DNA of 64,000 bases, from the NCBI GenBank assembly GCA_020725425.1, contig DYFA01000004.1, positions 1 to 64,000 of the forward strand, written 5' to 3'. Source of the stretch: Aneurinibacillus sp. GTDB lineage: Bacteria; Bacillota; UBA5301; DYFA01. Both the position numbers and the translations under genes were made by a program. The notes below the pieces were generated by a model, which saw nothing but the letters and a program-made list of their open reading frames with translations, made no database searches and was not told the DNA's origin. Shown one piece after another: positions 32,968 through 41,525 of this stretch. Position 1 is the first letter of the stretch; each line of letters opens with the position of its first letter.

Positions 32968-34005
32968 ATGAACCCGATGACCGCCCTCTTCCGCCCGGCG
33001 CAGGCCTACTTCGAACCGGCCGCTCTGGACTACCCCCTCGGCCGGGAGCTGTACGCGCGGCTTATGCGGGAAGGCATCCCTCTGCGGTTTACCAGCTCCC
33101 ACAACCGGGTAACCGGCCTCCCTGGCGAGACCCCCCGGGAGGCTTTCCGAGCCGCCAAGCGCACCCTGGTCGTGGGGATCAAGCGGGACCTGGACTTCGA
33201 GCCCTGCCGGCCTTCGGCCGACTTCTCCCTCGTCCTGGCTACCGGCTGCCCCGCCGCCTGCGAGTACTGTTACCTCCAGACCACCCTCGGGCGGAAGCCG
33301 TACGTGCGGGTCTACGTCAACGTAGAAGAGATTCTGGCGGCCGCCGGGCGGGTCATCGCCGGGCGCCGGCCGGAGATCACCGTCTTCGAGGCGGCCAGCA
33401 CCGCCGACCCCCTGGCTCTCGAGCACCTCACCGGTTCGCTCCGGCGGGCGGTCGAGTGGTTCGGGCGGGAGGAGTGCGGCCGCCTGCGCCTGGTGACCAA
33501 ATTCGCCGCTGTCGAGCCGCTCCTGGACGCCGACCACCGCCGCCACACCCGCGTCCGGTTCACCCTCAACGCCGAGCCGGTCCGTCGTCTCTTCGAACAC
33601 CGGACCGCCCCTCAACCGGACCGTCTGGCCGCGGCGGTCCGATTGCGCGACGCCGGCTACCCGATCGGCTTCGTTCTCGCTCCGCTGATGCTCTTCCGGG
33701 GGTGGCGGGAGAGTTACTCCGCTCTGCTGGACGAGGTGGCGGCGGCCCTCGGGAGCCCGGCGGGCGAAGACCTCACCTTCGAACTGATCCAGTACCGGTT
33801 CACCCCCGCCTCGAAGCGCATCATCCAGGAGCGCTTCCCCGCCACCCAGCTCGACCTGCGGGAAGAGGGGCGCCACTATAAGCGCGGGAAGTACGGGCGG
33901 GGAAAGTGGGTCTACGCCCCGGCCCAGGCCGAGGCGTTGCGGGGTTTCCTGGTGGAGGCGATCGCCGGGCGGTTCCCCGCCGCCCGGGTGGAGTACTTCA
34001 CCTGA
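32968..34005 (+). CDS. spore photoproduct lyase (SplB) family radical SAM protein, catalytic Cys replaced by Ser
   Basis: A 345-residue radical SAM enzyme collinear with Bacillus SplB. The cluster ligands are Cys94, Cys98 and Cys101 (GCPAACEYCYL), with both flanking tyrosines (Y100, Y102). The conserved H-atom donor Cys141 of B. subtilis SplB, in its EASCTSD segment, aligns with Ser144 here (FEAASTADPL), with the same offset of 3 as the cluster cysteines. So repair of thymine spore photoproduct by the known mechanism is doubtful. The RYKWGRYG-like segment (HYKRGKYGRGKW) and YFT C-terminus are kept. Start at ATG 32968; ATG 32977 aligns even better with SplB. It overlaps the convergent acetyltransferase gene by 8 bases. 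Confidence 0.9.
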   Translation: MNPMTALFRPAQAYFEPAALDYPLGRELYARLMREGIPLRFTSSHNRVTGLPGETPREAFRAAKRTLVVGIKRDLDFEPCRPSADFSLVLATGCPAACEYCYLQTTLGRKPYVRVYVNVEEILAAAGRVIAGRRPEITVFEAASTADPLALEHLTGSLRRAVEWFGREECGRLRLVTKFAAVEPLLDADHRRHTRVRFTLNAEPVRRLFEHRTAPQPDRLAAAVRLRDAGYPIGFVLAPLMLFRGWRESYSALLDEVAAALGSPAGEDLTFELIQYRFTPASKRIIQERFPATQLDLREEGRHYKRGKYGRGKWVYAPAQAEALRGFLVEAIAGRFPAARVEYFT

Positions 34006-34648
34006 TCGCGGCAGGAGCGGCTGCTTTGCGCGCCCCCGACCGCCGGCTCATGACCACCCACTCCCCCTGCGTGTCCCTGGCCCGGCCGGTCTCAACGAAG
34101 CCCAGGCTGGTGTAGAGGTGGAGCGCCGGCTCGTTCCACGGACGAACTTCGAGCTGCACCAACGGCACCCCCAGCCGGTCGAGGCGTTCCAGAGCCGCGC
34201 CGACGAGGGCCCTTCCAATTCCCCGTCCCTGCTCACTCCGGCGCACTCCCACTGTGAGGATGCGAGCGTCGCCGCCGAAGCCGGTCCGGACCGCGGAGGC
34301 AAGAAAGGCGAGCTTGTCGGGGAGAAGCCGGCGCAGGTGGGCCCACCCCACCCCCAGCCGCCCGCTGAAAAAGCCGGCCACCCACCGCCAGGCGAACCCG
34401 CGCCGAAAAAAGACGCCCCAGAGGCGGCGGACCCGCTCCGGGGCGAAGCAGTATCCGATTACCCGCCCCCCGTCCCGCGCCACTAGAAAGGCCTCCGGTT
34501 CGGCGGCGAGACAGAGGCGGAAGAGCTCAACTACGGCGGGGGGATTCTCCGCCCGGCCGTAGACGTGGCGGATGCTGGGTTCGAAGGCCTCCGCGAACAC
34601 CTCGGCCACCTGAGCCAGGTCGGACTCGGCGGCGCACTCGATCCTCAT
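33998..34648 (-). CDS. GNAT-family N-acetyltransferase
   Basis: A 216-residue acetyltransferase. The acetyl-CoA loop is seen as VRRSEQGRGIGRALV and the C-terminal strand as YTSLGFVETGR. ATG 34648 has no ribosome site; a TATAAT box ends 6 bases before it, so the message may be leaderless. The frame is open upstream but overlaps the transporter gene and is not protein-like. Substrate unknown; RimI-like protein or small-molecule acetylation both possible. Confidence 0.88.
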   Translation of the reverse strand: MRIECAAESDLAQVAEVFAEAFEPSIRHVYGRAENPPAVVELFRLCLAAEPEAFLVARDGGRVIGYCFAPERVRRLWGVFFRRGFAWRWVAGFFSGRLGVGWAHLRRLLPDKLAFLASAVRTGFGGDARILTVGVRRSEQGRGIGRALVGAALERLDRLGVPLVQLEVRPWNEPALHLYTSLGFVETGRARDTQGEWVVMSRRSGARKAAAPAAIR

Positions 34649-34654
34649 GTATCC

Positions 34655-34660
34655 ATTATA
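34655..34660 (-). promoter_or_regulatory. -10 box directly before the acetyltransferase start
   Basis: Minus-strand TATAAT ends 6 bases before ATG 34648, which would put the transcription start at or next to the A of the ATG. No matching -35 is obvious. Confidence 0.5.
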
Positions 34661-34674
34661 CCCCAGGCAGGGTA

Positions 34675-35214
34675 CTACCAGCTCAGGTTTTCCGGCGGGA
34701 ACCGGCGGGCCGCCGCGAACACGAGGATCCCCGTGATGACCCCTTTCACGAGGTTGAAGGGGAGAACCACCCTGACGATCATCCCCGCCACCTCTCCCGG
34801 GGGCACCCCGTACGCCGGCAGGAAGACGAAGTAGTTGCCGAGCGACATGAGGGCCGTGGAGGCTAAGACTCCCGACCCCAGCGCCACCCAGAGCCGCCCG
34901 CGCCTCCGCCATCGGCGGTACGCCAGACCGCAGACCAGAGCCATGCTCCCCCCCGCCAGGAAGGCTGCCGCCGGGCCGAGGACCCCGGTCGGATCTTTCC
35001 CCGAAAGGACGAAGAGCAGGCTCTTGACCAGCTCCACCGCCACCCCCGTCCCGGGTCCGATCGCCAGGGCGGCCAGAACCGAGGGGACGCCGCTGGGATC
35101 GTACTTGAGGAAAGGCGGGAAGAAGGGGAGCGGGAACTCGGCGAAGTACATCAGAAGAAAGCTCATGGACGCCAGGAGACCGATGAGGACCAACCGCCGG
35201 GTACGCTTCTGCAT
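34675..35214 (-). CDS. RibU-like ECF transporter substrate-binding (S) component
   Basis: A 179-residue membrane protein with about five to six helices. Segments FAEFPLPFFPPFLKYDPSGVP and PGTGVAVELVKSLLFVL are those of RibU riboflavin-binding S proteins, which work with the shared EcfA/EcfT module (not in this window). ATG 35214 has a perfect GGAGGTG site. An FMN riboswitch and terminator lie directly upstream, which fixes the ligand as riboflavin or FMN with good confidence. Confidence 0.92.
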   Translation of the reverse strand: MQKRTRRLVLIGLLASMSFLLMYFAEFPLPFFPPFLKYDPSGVPSVLAALAIGPGTGVAVELVKSLLFVLSGKDPTGVLGPAAAFLAGGSMALVCGLAYRRWRRRGRLWVALGSGVLASTALMSLGNYFVFLPAYGVPPGEVAGMIVRVVLPFNLVKGVITGILVFAAARRFPPENLSW

Positions 35215-35239
35215 AGACTCCACCTCCGCCAAGTCGAGG

Positions 35240-35276
35240 AAAAGCCGACCCCCGAAGGGGTCTGCCTTCGGGGGTC
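35240..35276 (-). terminator. Rho-independent terminator of the FMN riboswitch
   Basis: A 12-bp perfect stem (GACCCCCGAAGG, 35247-35258, with 35265-35276) around a 6-base loop, followed on the minus strand by GGCTTTT. It lies between the aptamer and the RibU-type gene, so it is the likely expression platform. Confidence 0.85.
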
Positions 35277-35342
35277 CAAAACCTGCCTGGAGACAGCCGG
35301 AAAGGCCGTCAACCAAGCGCGCCCGGCATTATGCCAGGTCAA

Positions 35343-35512
35343 CCTTCTCCCCTCCCGACTATACGGTCGGCTCCGGCTTCTCACCGGATCTGCCCTCGGG
35401 CTGCCGGGTTTTCACCCCGGTAGCGCCCCCGGGCTCGCGGGCTCGGCGGGAGTCCCCGCCACACCGCCGGTCAGGAATTGAAGGGCTAGCCCTTCTCACC
35501 TTGCCCCGAAGG
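35343..35512 (-). promoter_or_regulatory. FMN riboswitch (RFN element)
   Basis: Minus strand starts CTTCGGGGCAAGGTG and continues with the conserved AATTCCTGACCGGCGGT, GCCCGCGAGCC, GATCCGGTGAGAAGCCGGAGCCGAC and GGGAGGGGAGAAGG blocks in the RFN order. It precedes a terminator and the RibU-type gene, so FMN should switch off riboflavin import. Confidence 0.95.
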
Positions 35513-35556
35513 TATTCCTCTGTTGGCTCTATGCTACCATCACGCCCCGTCTCTCG

Positions 35557-36378
35557 TCAATGGTGAGAATGGGCGCGGGCGCCCAGGACGGACAGCAGTT
35601 CCTCGTGAATCAGCCCGTTGGTGGCGACGATGTACCCGCCCTCCGGGTCGAACCGCTCCCCCCGGCGCCCTGTCACCCGGCCGCCCGCCTCTTCCACGAG
35701 GAGCGCTCCGGCAGTGATGTCCCAGGCGCCCATCGACCCTTCCCAGTAACCGTCGAAGCGCCCCCGGGCCACATCGGCCAGGTCGAGGGCGGCCGAGCCG
35801 AAGCGGCGGAAGTCCCTCGCCCGCTTGAGCACGGCGACTGTCTCCTCCTGGTTGGACGTCTCGGGCCCCGGCTCATAGGGGAAACCGGTGGCAAGAAGCG
35901 CTCCAAGCAGGCGGCCAGTTGAGGAAACGGACAGGCGATGCGCTCCGCCCGCCAACGGTCCACGCGGTGCGTCCCTCAGCAGAAAGGCCCCGCCGCCCCG
36001 CTCCGCCACGTACAGCTCGTCCAGGAGTGGAGCGTATACCACCCCCACGACCCGCTCGCCGGTATGCTCCAGGGCGATGGACACGGCAAACCGCTCGAAG
36101 CCGTGGATGAAGTTGGTTGTCCCGTCCAGCGGATCGACGATCCAGCGGTACTCGGCCGCGCTATCCCTGTCGGCGCCGCGCTCCTCGGCCAGGATGGCGT
36201 GGTGGGGGAAGCGGCCGCGGAGCAGGCGGCAGATGACCTCCTCCGACTCCCGGTCCACCTCGGTGACGAAGTTGATCGGCCCCTTCCGTTCCACCTCAGG
36301 CCGCTGGCCGAAACCGGCCGCCAGAACCTCTCCCGCCGCCCGCGCCGCCTCGACGGCCGCTTCGACGAACTCCTTCAT
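35557..36378 (-). CDS. inositol-1-monophosphatase family phosphatase
   Basis: Mg-dependent sugar-phosphate phosphatase, 273 residues, SuhB-like. Metal and catalytic motifs: AEERG, DPLDGTTNF and GSMGAWDITAGALLVEEAGG. ATG 36378 start. It stands alone between the riboswitch gene and the chemotaxis block. Substrate could be inositol phosphate, fructose 1,6-bisphosphate or 3'-phosphoadenosine phosphate. Confidence 0.93.
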   Translation of the reverse strand: MKEFVEAAVEAARAAGEVLAAGFGQRPEVERKGPINFVTEVDRESEEVICRLLRGRFPHHAILAEERGADRDSAAEYRWIVDPLDGTTNFIHGFERFAVSIALEHTGERVVGVVYAPLLDELYVAERGGGAFLLRDAPRGPLAGGAHRLSVSSTGRLLGALLATGFPYEPGPETSNQEETVAVLKRARDFRRFGSAALDLADVARGRFDGYWEGSMGAWDITAGALLVEEAGGRVTGRRGERFDPEGGYIVATNGLIHEELLSVLGARAHSHH

Positions 36379-36429
36379 CGGATGGATGCTCCGTTACTCC
36401 TTTCCCGGACCCAGTTCTTTTTCAGTATC

Positions 36430-36516
36430 TCACTGTATGACCAGGTTTGGCAAGCTCTTGAAGTCGAAGACCTTCTCCAGATCCAGCACGATGATGAGGC
36501 GGTCATGGCGTATCGC
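36430..36516 (-). pseudogene. cheW fragment (C-terminal part only)
   Basis: Minus-strand codons read RLIIVLDLEKVFDFKSLPN and then LVIQ, stop at 36430. This matches the end of the intact CheW at 38260 ([16 protein letters not shown]). It follows directly after the chemoreceptor stop at 36530 and has no start. It is the complementary half of the N-terminal cheW fragment at 1344-1535. Confidence 0.8.
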
Positions 36517-36529
36517 AGCGGGGACATCA

Positions 36530-38239
36530 CTACAGTTTGAACTGGGCTACCGCCTTCTGCAGCTCCTGGGCCAATTGGGCCAGGGACTCCGCCGAGGCGG
36601 CGATCTCCTCCACCGAGGCCGACTGCTCCTCCGAGCTCGCCGACACCTCCTCCGTCCCCGCCGCAGCCTCCTCCGTGATCGCCGCAATCGACTCCACCGA
36701 CTTCACCACCTGCTCGCTCCCGGTCGCCAACTGCTGCGTCGCCGCACTCACCTCCTGAATCTGCGCCACCACCGTCTGCACCGCCTCCGCAATCGCCGCA
36801 AACGCCCGGCCGCTTTTGCTCACCACTTCCGTCCCCGCAGCCACCTCCTTCGTCCCCGCCTCCATCGTCGACACCGCCTTCGCCGTCTCCCCCTGAATCT
36901 CCCGGATCAAAGACGAGATCTGCTCCGCCGCCTCCCGCGACTGCTCCGCCAGCTTCCGCACTTCTTCCGCCACCACCGCAAACCCCCGGCCCTGTTCCCC
37001 CGCCCGGGCCGCCTCGATCGCCGCATTCAGCGCCAAAAGGTTCGTCTGGTCGGCGATGCTGGTGATCACCTCCACGATCCGCCCGATCTCCTGCGACCGC
37101 TCTCCCAGTCCCTTCACCGCCACCGCCGACTCGTCCACCGTCTTCCTGATCGTCTCCATCTGGCTGATCGCCTGGTCCACCGCTTTGCGCCCCTCCTCGG
37201 CGGTCGTGGCGGCACCGGTGGCATCCTTGCTCATCTGCTGGGCTGAAGCCGCCACCTGCTCGATGGAGGCCGACATGTTCTCCACCACCCGCCCCGTCTC
37301 CTGGGCCGCCCGGGCCTGCTCGTCCGAGCCCTTCGCCAGTTGGCTGATCGTCTCCGCCACCTGCTGTGTCACCTGCCCCACCTGCTGGGCAGAGGAGGCC
37401 AGCTCCTCCGAGGAGGCCGCCACCTGCTCCGAGGTGTTGGCCACCTGCGTCACCAGGACCCGCAGGTTCTCCACCGCCCGGTTGATGGCCGCAGCCATCA
37501 CGCCGACTTCGTCCCGCGACTTGATGCGGGCTCTCCTGCCCAGATCTCCTTCGGCCAGGGCCTCAGCCACCGCCTGCACCTCCCGGACGGGGTTCACGAT
37601 CAGGCTGGCCACCCACAGTCCGACCAGGACGGACAGGATCGCGACTGCGACGATGGCCACCAAGGCGTTCGTCCGGGACGTGGCTGCCAGGTCATGATTC
37701 TTCTTGTACTGTTTTTCCGCCTCTTCGTGGTTGAGCTTCACCAGGGCATTGAGGTTCTCCGTGATCGCCTTGCGAGAACTGCGCATCTCCGCTGCGACCG
37801 CCAGCGCCTCTTGAACCTTTCCCGCCCGGTTGAGGCTCAGCAGGGTGGAAACGGGCTGATAGTACTCCTCCAGCCCCGTCCGGATGGCGGCGACAAGCGC
37901 TTGTTCTTTCTCCAGGGTGATGGCCTGTTCATACTGTTTGAGATTAGCCGCGATTTCCTGCCGTGCCTCAGTGATCGCCTTCTCGGCCACTTCGAATTCA
38001 GCGCCTGTGCGGGCGTTGATATGCTGGTTGAGCGCCGTGGCAAAGCTTTGAAAAGACTCCGCGGTTCTCAAGGCATACTCTACGCCCAGCAAGTTTTGCT
38101 TGAAGATATCTTCCCCGCCCTGGGCAAGCCTGCCGGCGATTTGCACATTGTAGATTCCCAGCCCTGCCATAGCCAGGACCATGAAACCGATCAAGGCCAG
38201 AAGCTTAACCCGCAGCTTTAGATGGTGGAAGAAGCTCAT
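36530..38239 (-). CDS. methyl-accepting chemotaxis protein
   Basis: Complete chemoreceptor, 569 residues. Membrane helix 1 at about 13-35, a four-helix-bundle sensor region of about 150 residues, membrane helix 2 near 190-213, HAMP, then the coiled signalling hairpin with [20 protein letters not shown] at its tip. It ends VAQFKL without a CheR-binding pentapeptide. Intact cheW lies 20 bases upstream and a C-terminal cheW remnant downstream. Its signalling half is about 90% like the receptor at 1-1330. Confidence 0.95.
   Translation of the reverse strand: MSFFHHLKLRVKLLALIGFMVLAMAGLGIYNVQIAGRLAQGGEDIFKQNLLGVEYALRTAESFQSFATALNQHINARTGAEFEVAEKAITEARQEIAANLKQYEQAITLEKEQALVAAIRTGLEEYYQPVSTLLSLNRAGKVQEALAVAAEMRSSRKAITENLNALVKLNHEEAEKQYKKNHDLAATSRTNALVAIVAVAILSVLVGLWVASLIVNPVREVQAVAEALAEGDLGRRARIKSRDEVGVMAAAINRAVENLRVLVTQVANTSEQVAASSEELASSAQQVGQVTQQVAETISQLAKGSDEQARAAQETGRVVENMSASIEQVAASAQQMSKDATGAATTAEEGRKAVDQAISQMETIRKTVDESAVAVKGLGERSQEIGRIVEVITSIADQTNLLALNAAIEAARAGEQGRGFAVVAEEVRKLAEQSREAAEQISSLIREIQGETAKAVSTMEAGTKEVAAGTEVVSKSGRAFAAIAEAVQTVVAQIQEVSAATQQLATGSEQVVKSVESIAAITEEAAAGTEEVSASSEEQSASVEEIAASAESLAQLAQELQKAVAQFKL
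36922..37660 (-). repeat. diverged repeat of chemoreceptor signalling module, copy B
   Basis: Partner of bases 1-740, same orientation. Base 1 of the window aligns with 36922. The sensor domains outside the repeat are not alike at the DNA level. Confidence 0.8.
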
Positions 38240-38259
38240 TCGTGGTCCTCCTTTCGTCC

Positions 38260-38703
38260 TTAGGCCGGCCTGGCGGCTGACATCGAGAAGTCCAACACTC
38301 TTTCCAGATCAAGCACGATGACCAGCCGCTCGCCCACCTTTCCGATGCCGGTGATGAAGTCTGAGTCAACCACGGAGGCGTGTCGGGGTGCAGGTTCGAT
38401 GGAGTCCATGGCTAAACGCAAGACCTCGGTGACTGAGTCGACCACGAAGCCTGCCGTCTGGCCTCCTACGTCACTCACGACAATCCGTGTGGCGTTGTCA
38501 GCCTCTCTGGGCGGGAAGCCGAACCGCTCTCTCAGGCTGACGACCGGGATGACGTGCCCTCGCAGGTTGATGACGCCCAGGAGGCCCTCCGGCCCCTTGG
38601 GAACCTTGGTGATGTTCGTGAACCGGTTGATCTCCCGCACCTGCTCAATCGCGACGCCAAAAGTCTCCTGTTCCAGACTGAAGACGACCAGCTGCAGCTC
38701 CAC
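38260..38703 (-). CDS. cheW: chemotaxis adaptor protein CheW
   Basis: SH3-like adaptor that couples receptors to CheA. The 147 residues from GTG 38703 match the family length; the start has AAAGGAGG 7 bases upstream, and the open frame to 38910 is not used. Visible blocks: [40 protein letters not shown] and [13 protein letters not shown]. Followed by its receptor gene after 20 bases. Confidence 0.95.
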   Translation of the reverse strand: MELQLVVFSLEQETFGVAIEQVREINRFTNITKVPKGPEGLLGVINLRGHVIPVVSLRERFGFPPREADNATRIVVSDVGGQTAGFVVDSVTEVLRLAMDSIEPAPRHASVVDSDFITGIGKVGERLVIVLDLERVLDFSMSAARPA

Positions 38704-38756
38704 GCCGCTCCCTCCTTTGCCGTTGTGTTGCCATGGGTTTTCACCGGCCTCCATTC

Positions 38757-39197
38757 TCACGCCTTCCCGTGCGGCTGGCTTCCGGTCAAACCGCCTTGTG
38801 AAGCCCGGGAAACCCCTACCACCACAGTCCGCTTGTTCTGCGCAACGTCGGTAAAGCCACGAAGGGAGTGCACAGTCAGCCCGAACTCCTGCCGGAAGAG
38901 GTCTTCCCACGCCTCCCTCGCCTCTTCGAGCAGGCGCTCCCGGATCAGGTGCACCAGTTCACGGTTCTCTCCTCGTCTTACCAGCGTTTCCTCAAGCGGG
39001 GTAAGGAAGCCGTGCATCACCACCTCCACCGTCCACCCTGCTGTCCTGATCTTGACCGCGAGCGGACCCCGGCCAGCCACTTTGCGGGCCAAGCTGGAAA
39101 CCAAATCGGCAAGGCGTTTGCGCTCCTCTCCAGAGAACTGGACACCCGGTTCTTCGGCGACTGTTGCTACAGCCCGGGGTTGCAGCGATGTATTCAT
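38757..39197 (-). CDS. DUF2294 (MpsC-like) domain protein
   Basis: A 146-residue protein with the DUF2294 pattern: a basic helix, KVAGRGPLAVKIRTAG, then GFLTPLEETLVRRGENRELV and a C-terminal DLFRQEFGLTVHSLRGFTD block. Proteins of this family have been called MpsC after a proposed role in membrane-potential generation, but their biochemistry is poorly known. It is the first gene of the cheW-MCP block. The start at ATG 39197 is a choice between weak sites. Confidence 0.8.
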   Translation of the reverse strand: MNTSLQPRAVATVAEEPGVQFSGEERKRLADLVSSLARKVAGRGPLAVKIRTAGWTVEVVMHGFLTPLEETLVRRGENRELVHLIRERLLEEAREAWEDLFRQEFGLTVHSLRGFTDVAQNKRTVVVGVSRASQGGLTGSQPHGKA

Positions 39198-39445
39198 CGC
39201 TCTGCATGCCCCCTGCCCTTCTATGATCACGCCGGCTCTGCGCCAAAAAAAAGACCAGCCTTGCCCCAGTGGGACCAAAGCCGGTTCTGCGCGGAAGCCT
39301 CCCCCATGCATTCGCCGCATGGCTGACTCTCGGCCAAACCATCGCCCAGTTGGCGGTTATTCCATTTTGTACTATCTTTCAGCTTACTATTTTCTACTAG
39401 CCCTAGACAAGTCCTTCTCCCGGAGGCAATTCGTCCCCAAACTTA

Positions 39446-39985
39446 TTATCTCCGCTCAACGTCAGACAGCGCCAAACCACGCAGAGCGTAAAGCAGGTCG
39501 ATGTCGCGGTCTATCTGGCTCAAGGAGGTCTCCCAGGCCAGGCGGCCGACCCCTAGGCCCGTCCCGCGGGCGAACTCGGAAAACGACCGGCGATAGCTCT
39601 CGAGCAGGCGGATCTGCCCCTCGAGAAAGGCTCTTCTTCCCGCTTTGCGCAAAAGCATCACCCCCGTGCATTTTACCTCGAAAACCGGCCGGTGATGGCG
39701 GTATTCTGTGACCGAGAGAGGTCTGGCCAGCCAGCGAAGGAAAGCGACCCGGCCTCTTGGGGAAACTGACCAGACGGTCTTGGTGGGGCGGCGCTTCTGG
39801 GGGATGACGTCCCCCACAAGGTAGCCCTGTCGCGCCAGGCGGTTGACCGCCGCGTACACCGTGCTGGCCCCCCCTTCGATGCAGTGCACCGGATACTGGG
39901 TGAGGTGCCGTGTCAGGTCGTAACCGGTCATGGGGCCGATCGTCCGCAGGTAGAATATGACGCAAGCTTCAACGTTCGACAACAT
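39446..39985 (-). CDS. PadR-family transcriptional regulator
   Basis: Winged-helix repressor-type protein, 179 residues. The PadR start is visible (VEACVIFYLRTIGPMTGYDL), followed by the wing (STVYAAVNRLARQGYLVGD, TVWSVSPRGRVAFLRWL) and a helical dimer domain. ATG 39985 is preferred: GGAGGG lies 6 bases upstream, but touches the ATG at 39991. Divergent from the alpha-oxoamine synthase gene, whose promoter carries an inverted repeat that this protein might bind. Confidence 0.88.
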   Translation of the reverse strand: MLSNVEACVIFYLRTIGPMTGYDLTRHLTQYPVHCIEGGASTVYAAVNRLARQGYLVGDVIPQKRRPTKTVWSVSPRGRVAFLRWLARPLSVTEYRHHRPVFEVKCTGVMLLRKAGRRAFLEGQIRLLESYRRSFSEFARGTGLGVGRLAWETSLSQIDRDIDLLYALRGLALSDVERR

Positions 39986-40085
39986 GCGCATCCCTCCAAA
40001 ACCTGAAGAAAGCGCTGATAACCTTTCAACGATAGAGCGCTGGGTCCCCCGTCGCCTCAGGTGTCACTGCCGCCTCAAGTGCTAC

Positions 40086-40114
40086 TTGTAATTCCTGGGA
40101 CGTATTGTTAGACT
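40086..40114 (+). promoter_or_regulatory. sigma-A-type promoter of the oxoamine synthase gene
   Basis: TTGTAA (40086-40091), a 17-base spacer, then TAGACT (40109-40114). Transcription would start near 40121, just before an inverted repeat. Confidence 0.6.
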
Positions 40115-40127
40115 AATGCCGAATGGA

Positions 40128-40147
40128 TGTGCACGAGATTGTGCACA
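40128..40147. promoter_or_regulatory. inverted repeat at the transcription start, candidate PadR operator
   Basis: TGTGCAC (40128-40134) and GTGCACA (40141-40147) form a 7-bp inverted repeat with a 6-base spacer. It lies just downstream of the -10 box at 40109-40114, where a bound repressor would block transcription. The nearest regulator gene is the divergent PadR protein. Confidence 0.45.
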
Positions 40148-40184
40148 GATACGGGCGAGAAAGCCAGCGCAGGAGGGATTTCAC

Positions 40185-41483
40185 TTGGAAGCAAGCCGAG
40201 CACAGCTTGAGGCGATGGAGACCGAAGGCGGAGCGATGACCGTCCGCAATCTGGCGGATTTCTACGAGCTGCCCGACCGCGACATCTTCGCCAAGACGCG
40301 GCCCTTCTGGGAGTTCACCGAGGAGCTGAAGGAGGCCGGCCAGTTCTTCTACCGGCGGACACTCGTGGACGGGTCGGCCAACCGCACGCGGATCTTCGAT
40401 CCCCTGACCGGCAAGGTCCGGGAGATGGTCATGATGGCCTCCAACAACTACCTGGGCCTCACCACCCACCCCAAAGTCGTGGAGGCGGGGATCAAGGCGC
40501 AGGAGAAGTACGGGGCCGGTTCCGGAAGCGTGTCGTTGCTCGCCGGGACCCTCGACCTCCACCGCGAACTCGAGGAGCGACTGGCCCGCTTCAAGGGGTG
40601 CGAGGACGCCATCGTCTTCCCCACCGGCTATTCCACCAACGTCGGCTGCGTCTCCGGCCTTCTGCGCAAGGGTGACGTGGCGATCAACGACCGGTTGAAC
40701 CACGCCTCGCTCATCGACGGGTGCAAGCTGTCCGGGGCCGACATCCGGACCTTCCGGCACAACGACATGAAAAGCCTCGGCGCCTTGCTGGAGAAATGCG
40801 ACGAGGAGTACAACGGCAAGCTCATCATCGTGGACGGGGTTTTCTCCATGGACGGGGACATCGCCCCCCTCCCGGAGATCCTGGCCCTGGCCCGGAACCA
40901 CGGGGCCCGGGTGATGATCGACGAGGCCCACGCCACGGGCGTCATCGGCGAGCACGGGCGGGGAACTCCGGAGCACTGGCACCTGGAGGGGCAGATCGAC
41001 CTCGTCGCCGGGACACTGTCCAAGGGCCTCGGCGGCATCGGCGGCTTTGTCGCCTCGACGAAAGAGGTCGTCAACTACCTGCGCTTCTTCGGTCGGTCCT
41101 ACATGTTCTCGACCAGCCTCCCGCCGGCTGTCTCCGCTTCCCTCATCGCCGCCCTGGAGGTCATCGAGACCGAGCCGGAGCTGCGCCAGCGTCTCTGGGA
41201 CAACATCCGCTACTTCACCGGTCGCCTGCGCGAGCTCGGCTTCGACCTGGGGAACGCCGAGACCGCCATCGTCCCGGTGATCGTCGGGGATGACACGAAG
41301 GTGCAGTTGATGTGCCGGGAGATGCATCAGGCCGGCATCTTTCTCAATCCGGTCGCTTATCCGGCCGTCCCCAAGCGTCTGGCGCGTCTCCGCCTCTCGC
41401 TCATGGCTACCCATACCAAGGAAGATCTGGACCAAACCCTGGATGCCTTGGAGCGGGTGGGACGCAAGTACGGGGTGATCTGA
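40185..41483 (+). CDS. alpha-oxoamine synthase family PLP enzyme (Kbl/SPT-like)
   Basis: PLP enzyme that condenses an amino acid with an acyl-CoA, or the reverse (2-amino-3-ketobutyrate CoA ligase, 8-amino-7-oxononanoate synthase, serine palmitoyltransferase). It has 432 residues from TTG 40185, which follows GGAGGG by 7 bases. Motifs: ASNNYLGLTTHP, GSGSVSLLAGTLDLHRELE, VDGVFSMDGDIAPLPEI, IDEAHATGVIG and the PLP Lys in AGTLSKGLGG. No threonine dehydrogenase, biotin or sphingolipid genes are adjacent, so the acyl-CoA and amino acid are unknown. Own promoter; PadR regulator divergent. Confidence 0.88.
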   Translation: MEASRAQLEAMETEGGAMTVRNLADFYELPDRDIFAKTRPFWEFTEELKEAGQFFYRRTLVDGSANRTRIFDPLTGKVREMVMMASNNYLGLTTHPKVVEAGIKAQEKYGAGSGSVSLLAGTLDLHRELEERLARFKGCEDAIVFPTGYSTNVGCVSGLLRKGDVAINDRLNHASLIDGCKLSGADIRTFRHNDMKSLGALLEKCDEEYNGKLIIVDGVFSMDGDIAPLPEILALARNHGARVMIDEAHATGVIGEHGRGTPEHWHLEGQIDLVAGTLSKGLGGIGGFVASTKEVVNYLRFFGRSYMFSTSLPPAVSASLIAALEVIETEPELRQRLWDNIRYFTGRLRELGFDLGNAETAIVPVIVGDDTKVQLMCREMHQAGIFLNPVAYPAVPKRLARLRLSLMATHTKEDLDQTLDALERVGRKYGVI

Positions 41484-41525
41484 GTCAGTCGGCTGGGAAG
41501 TTGGGACGACTGGCAAGGTGGCGCC

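Noticed and set aside
39321-39445. c-di-GMP riboswitch upstream of the chemotaxis block
   Set aside because: The AT-rich leader has promoter-like hexamers, but the conserved GEMM blocks were not found.
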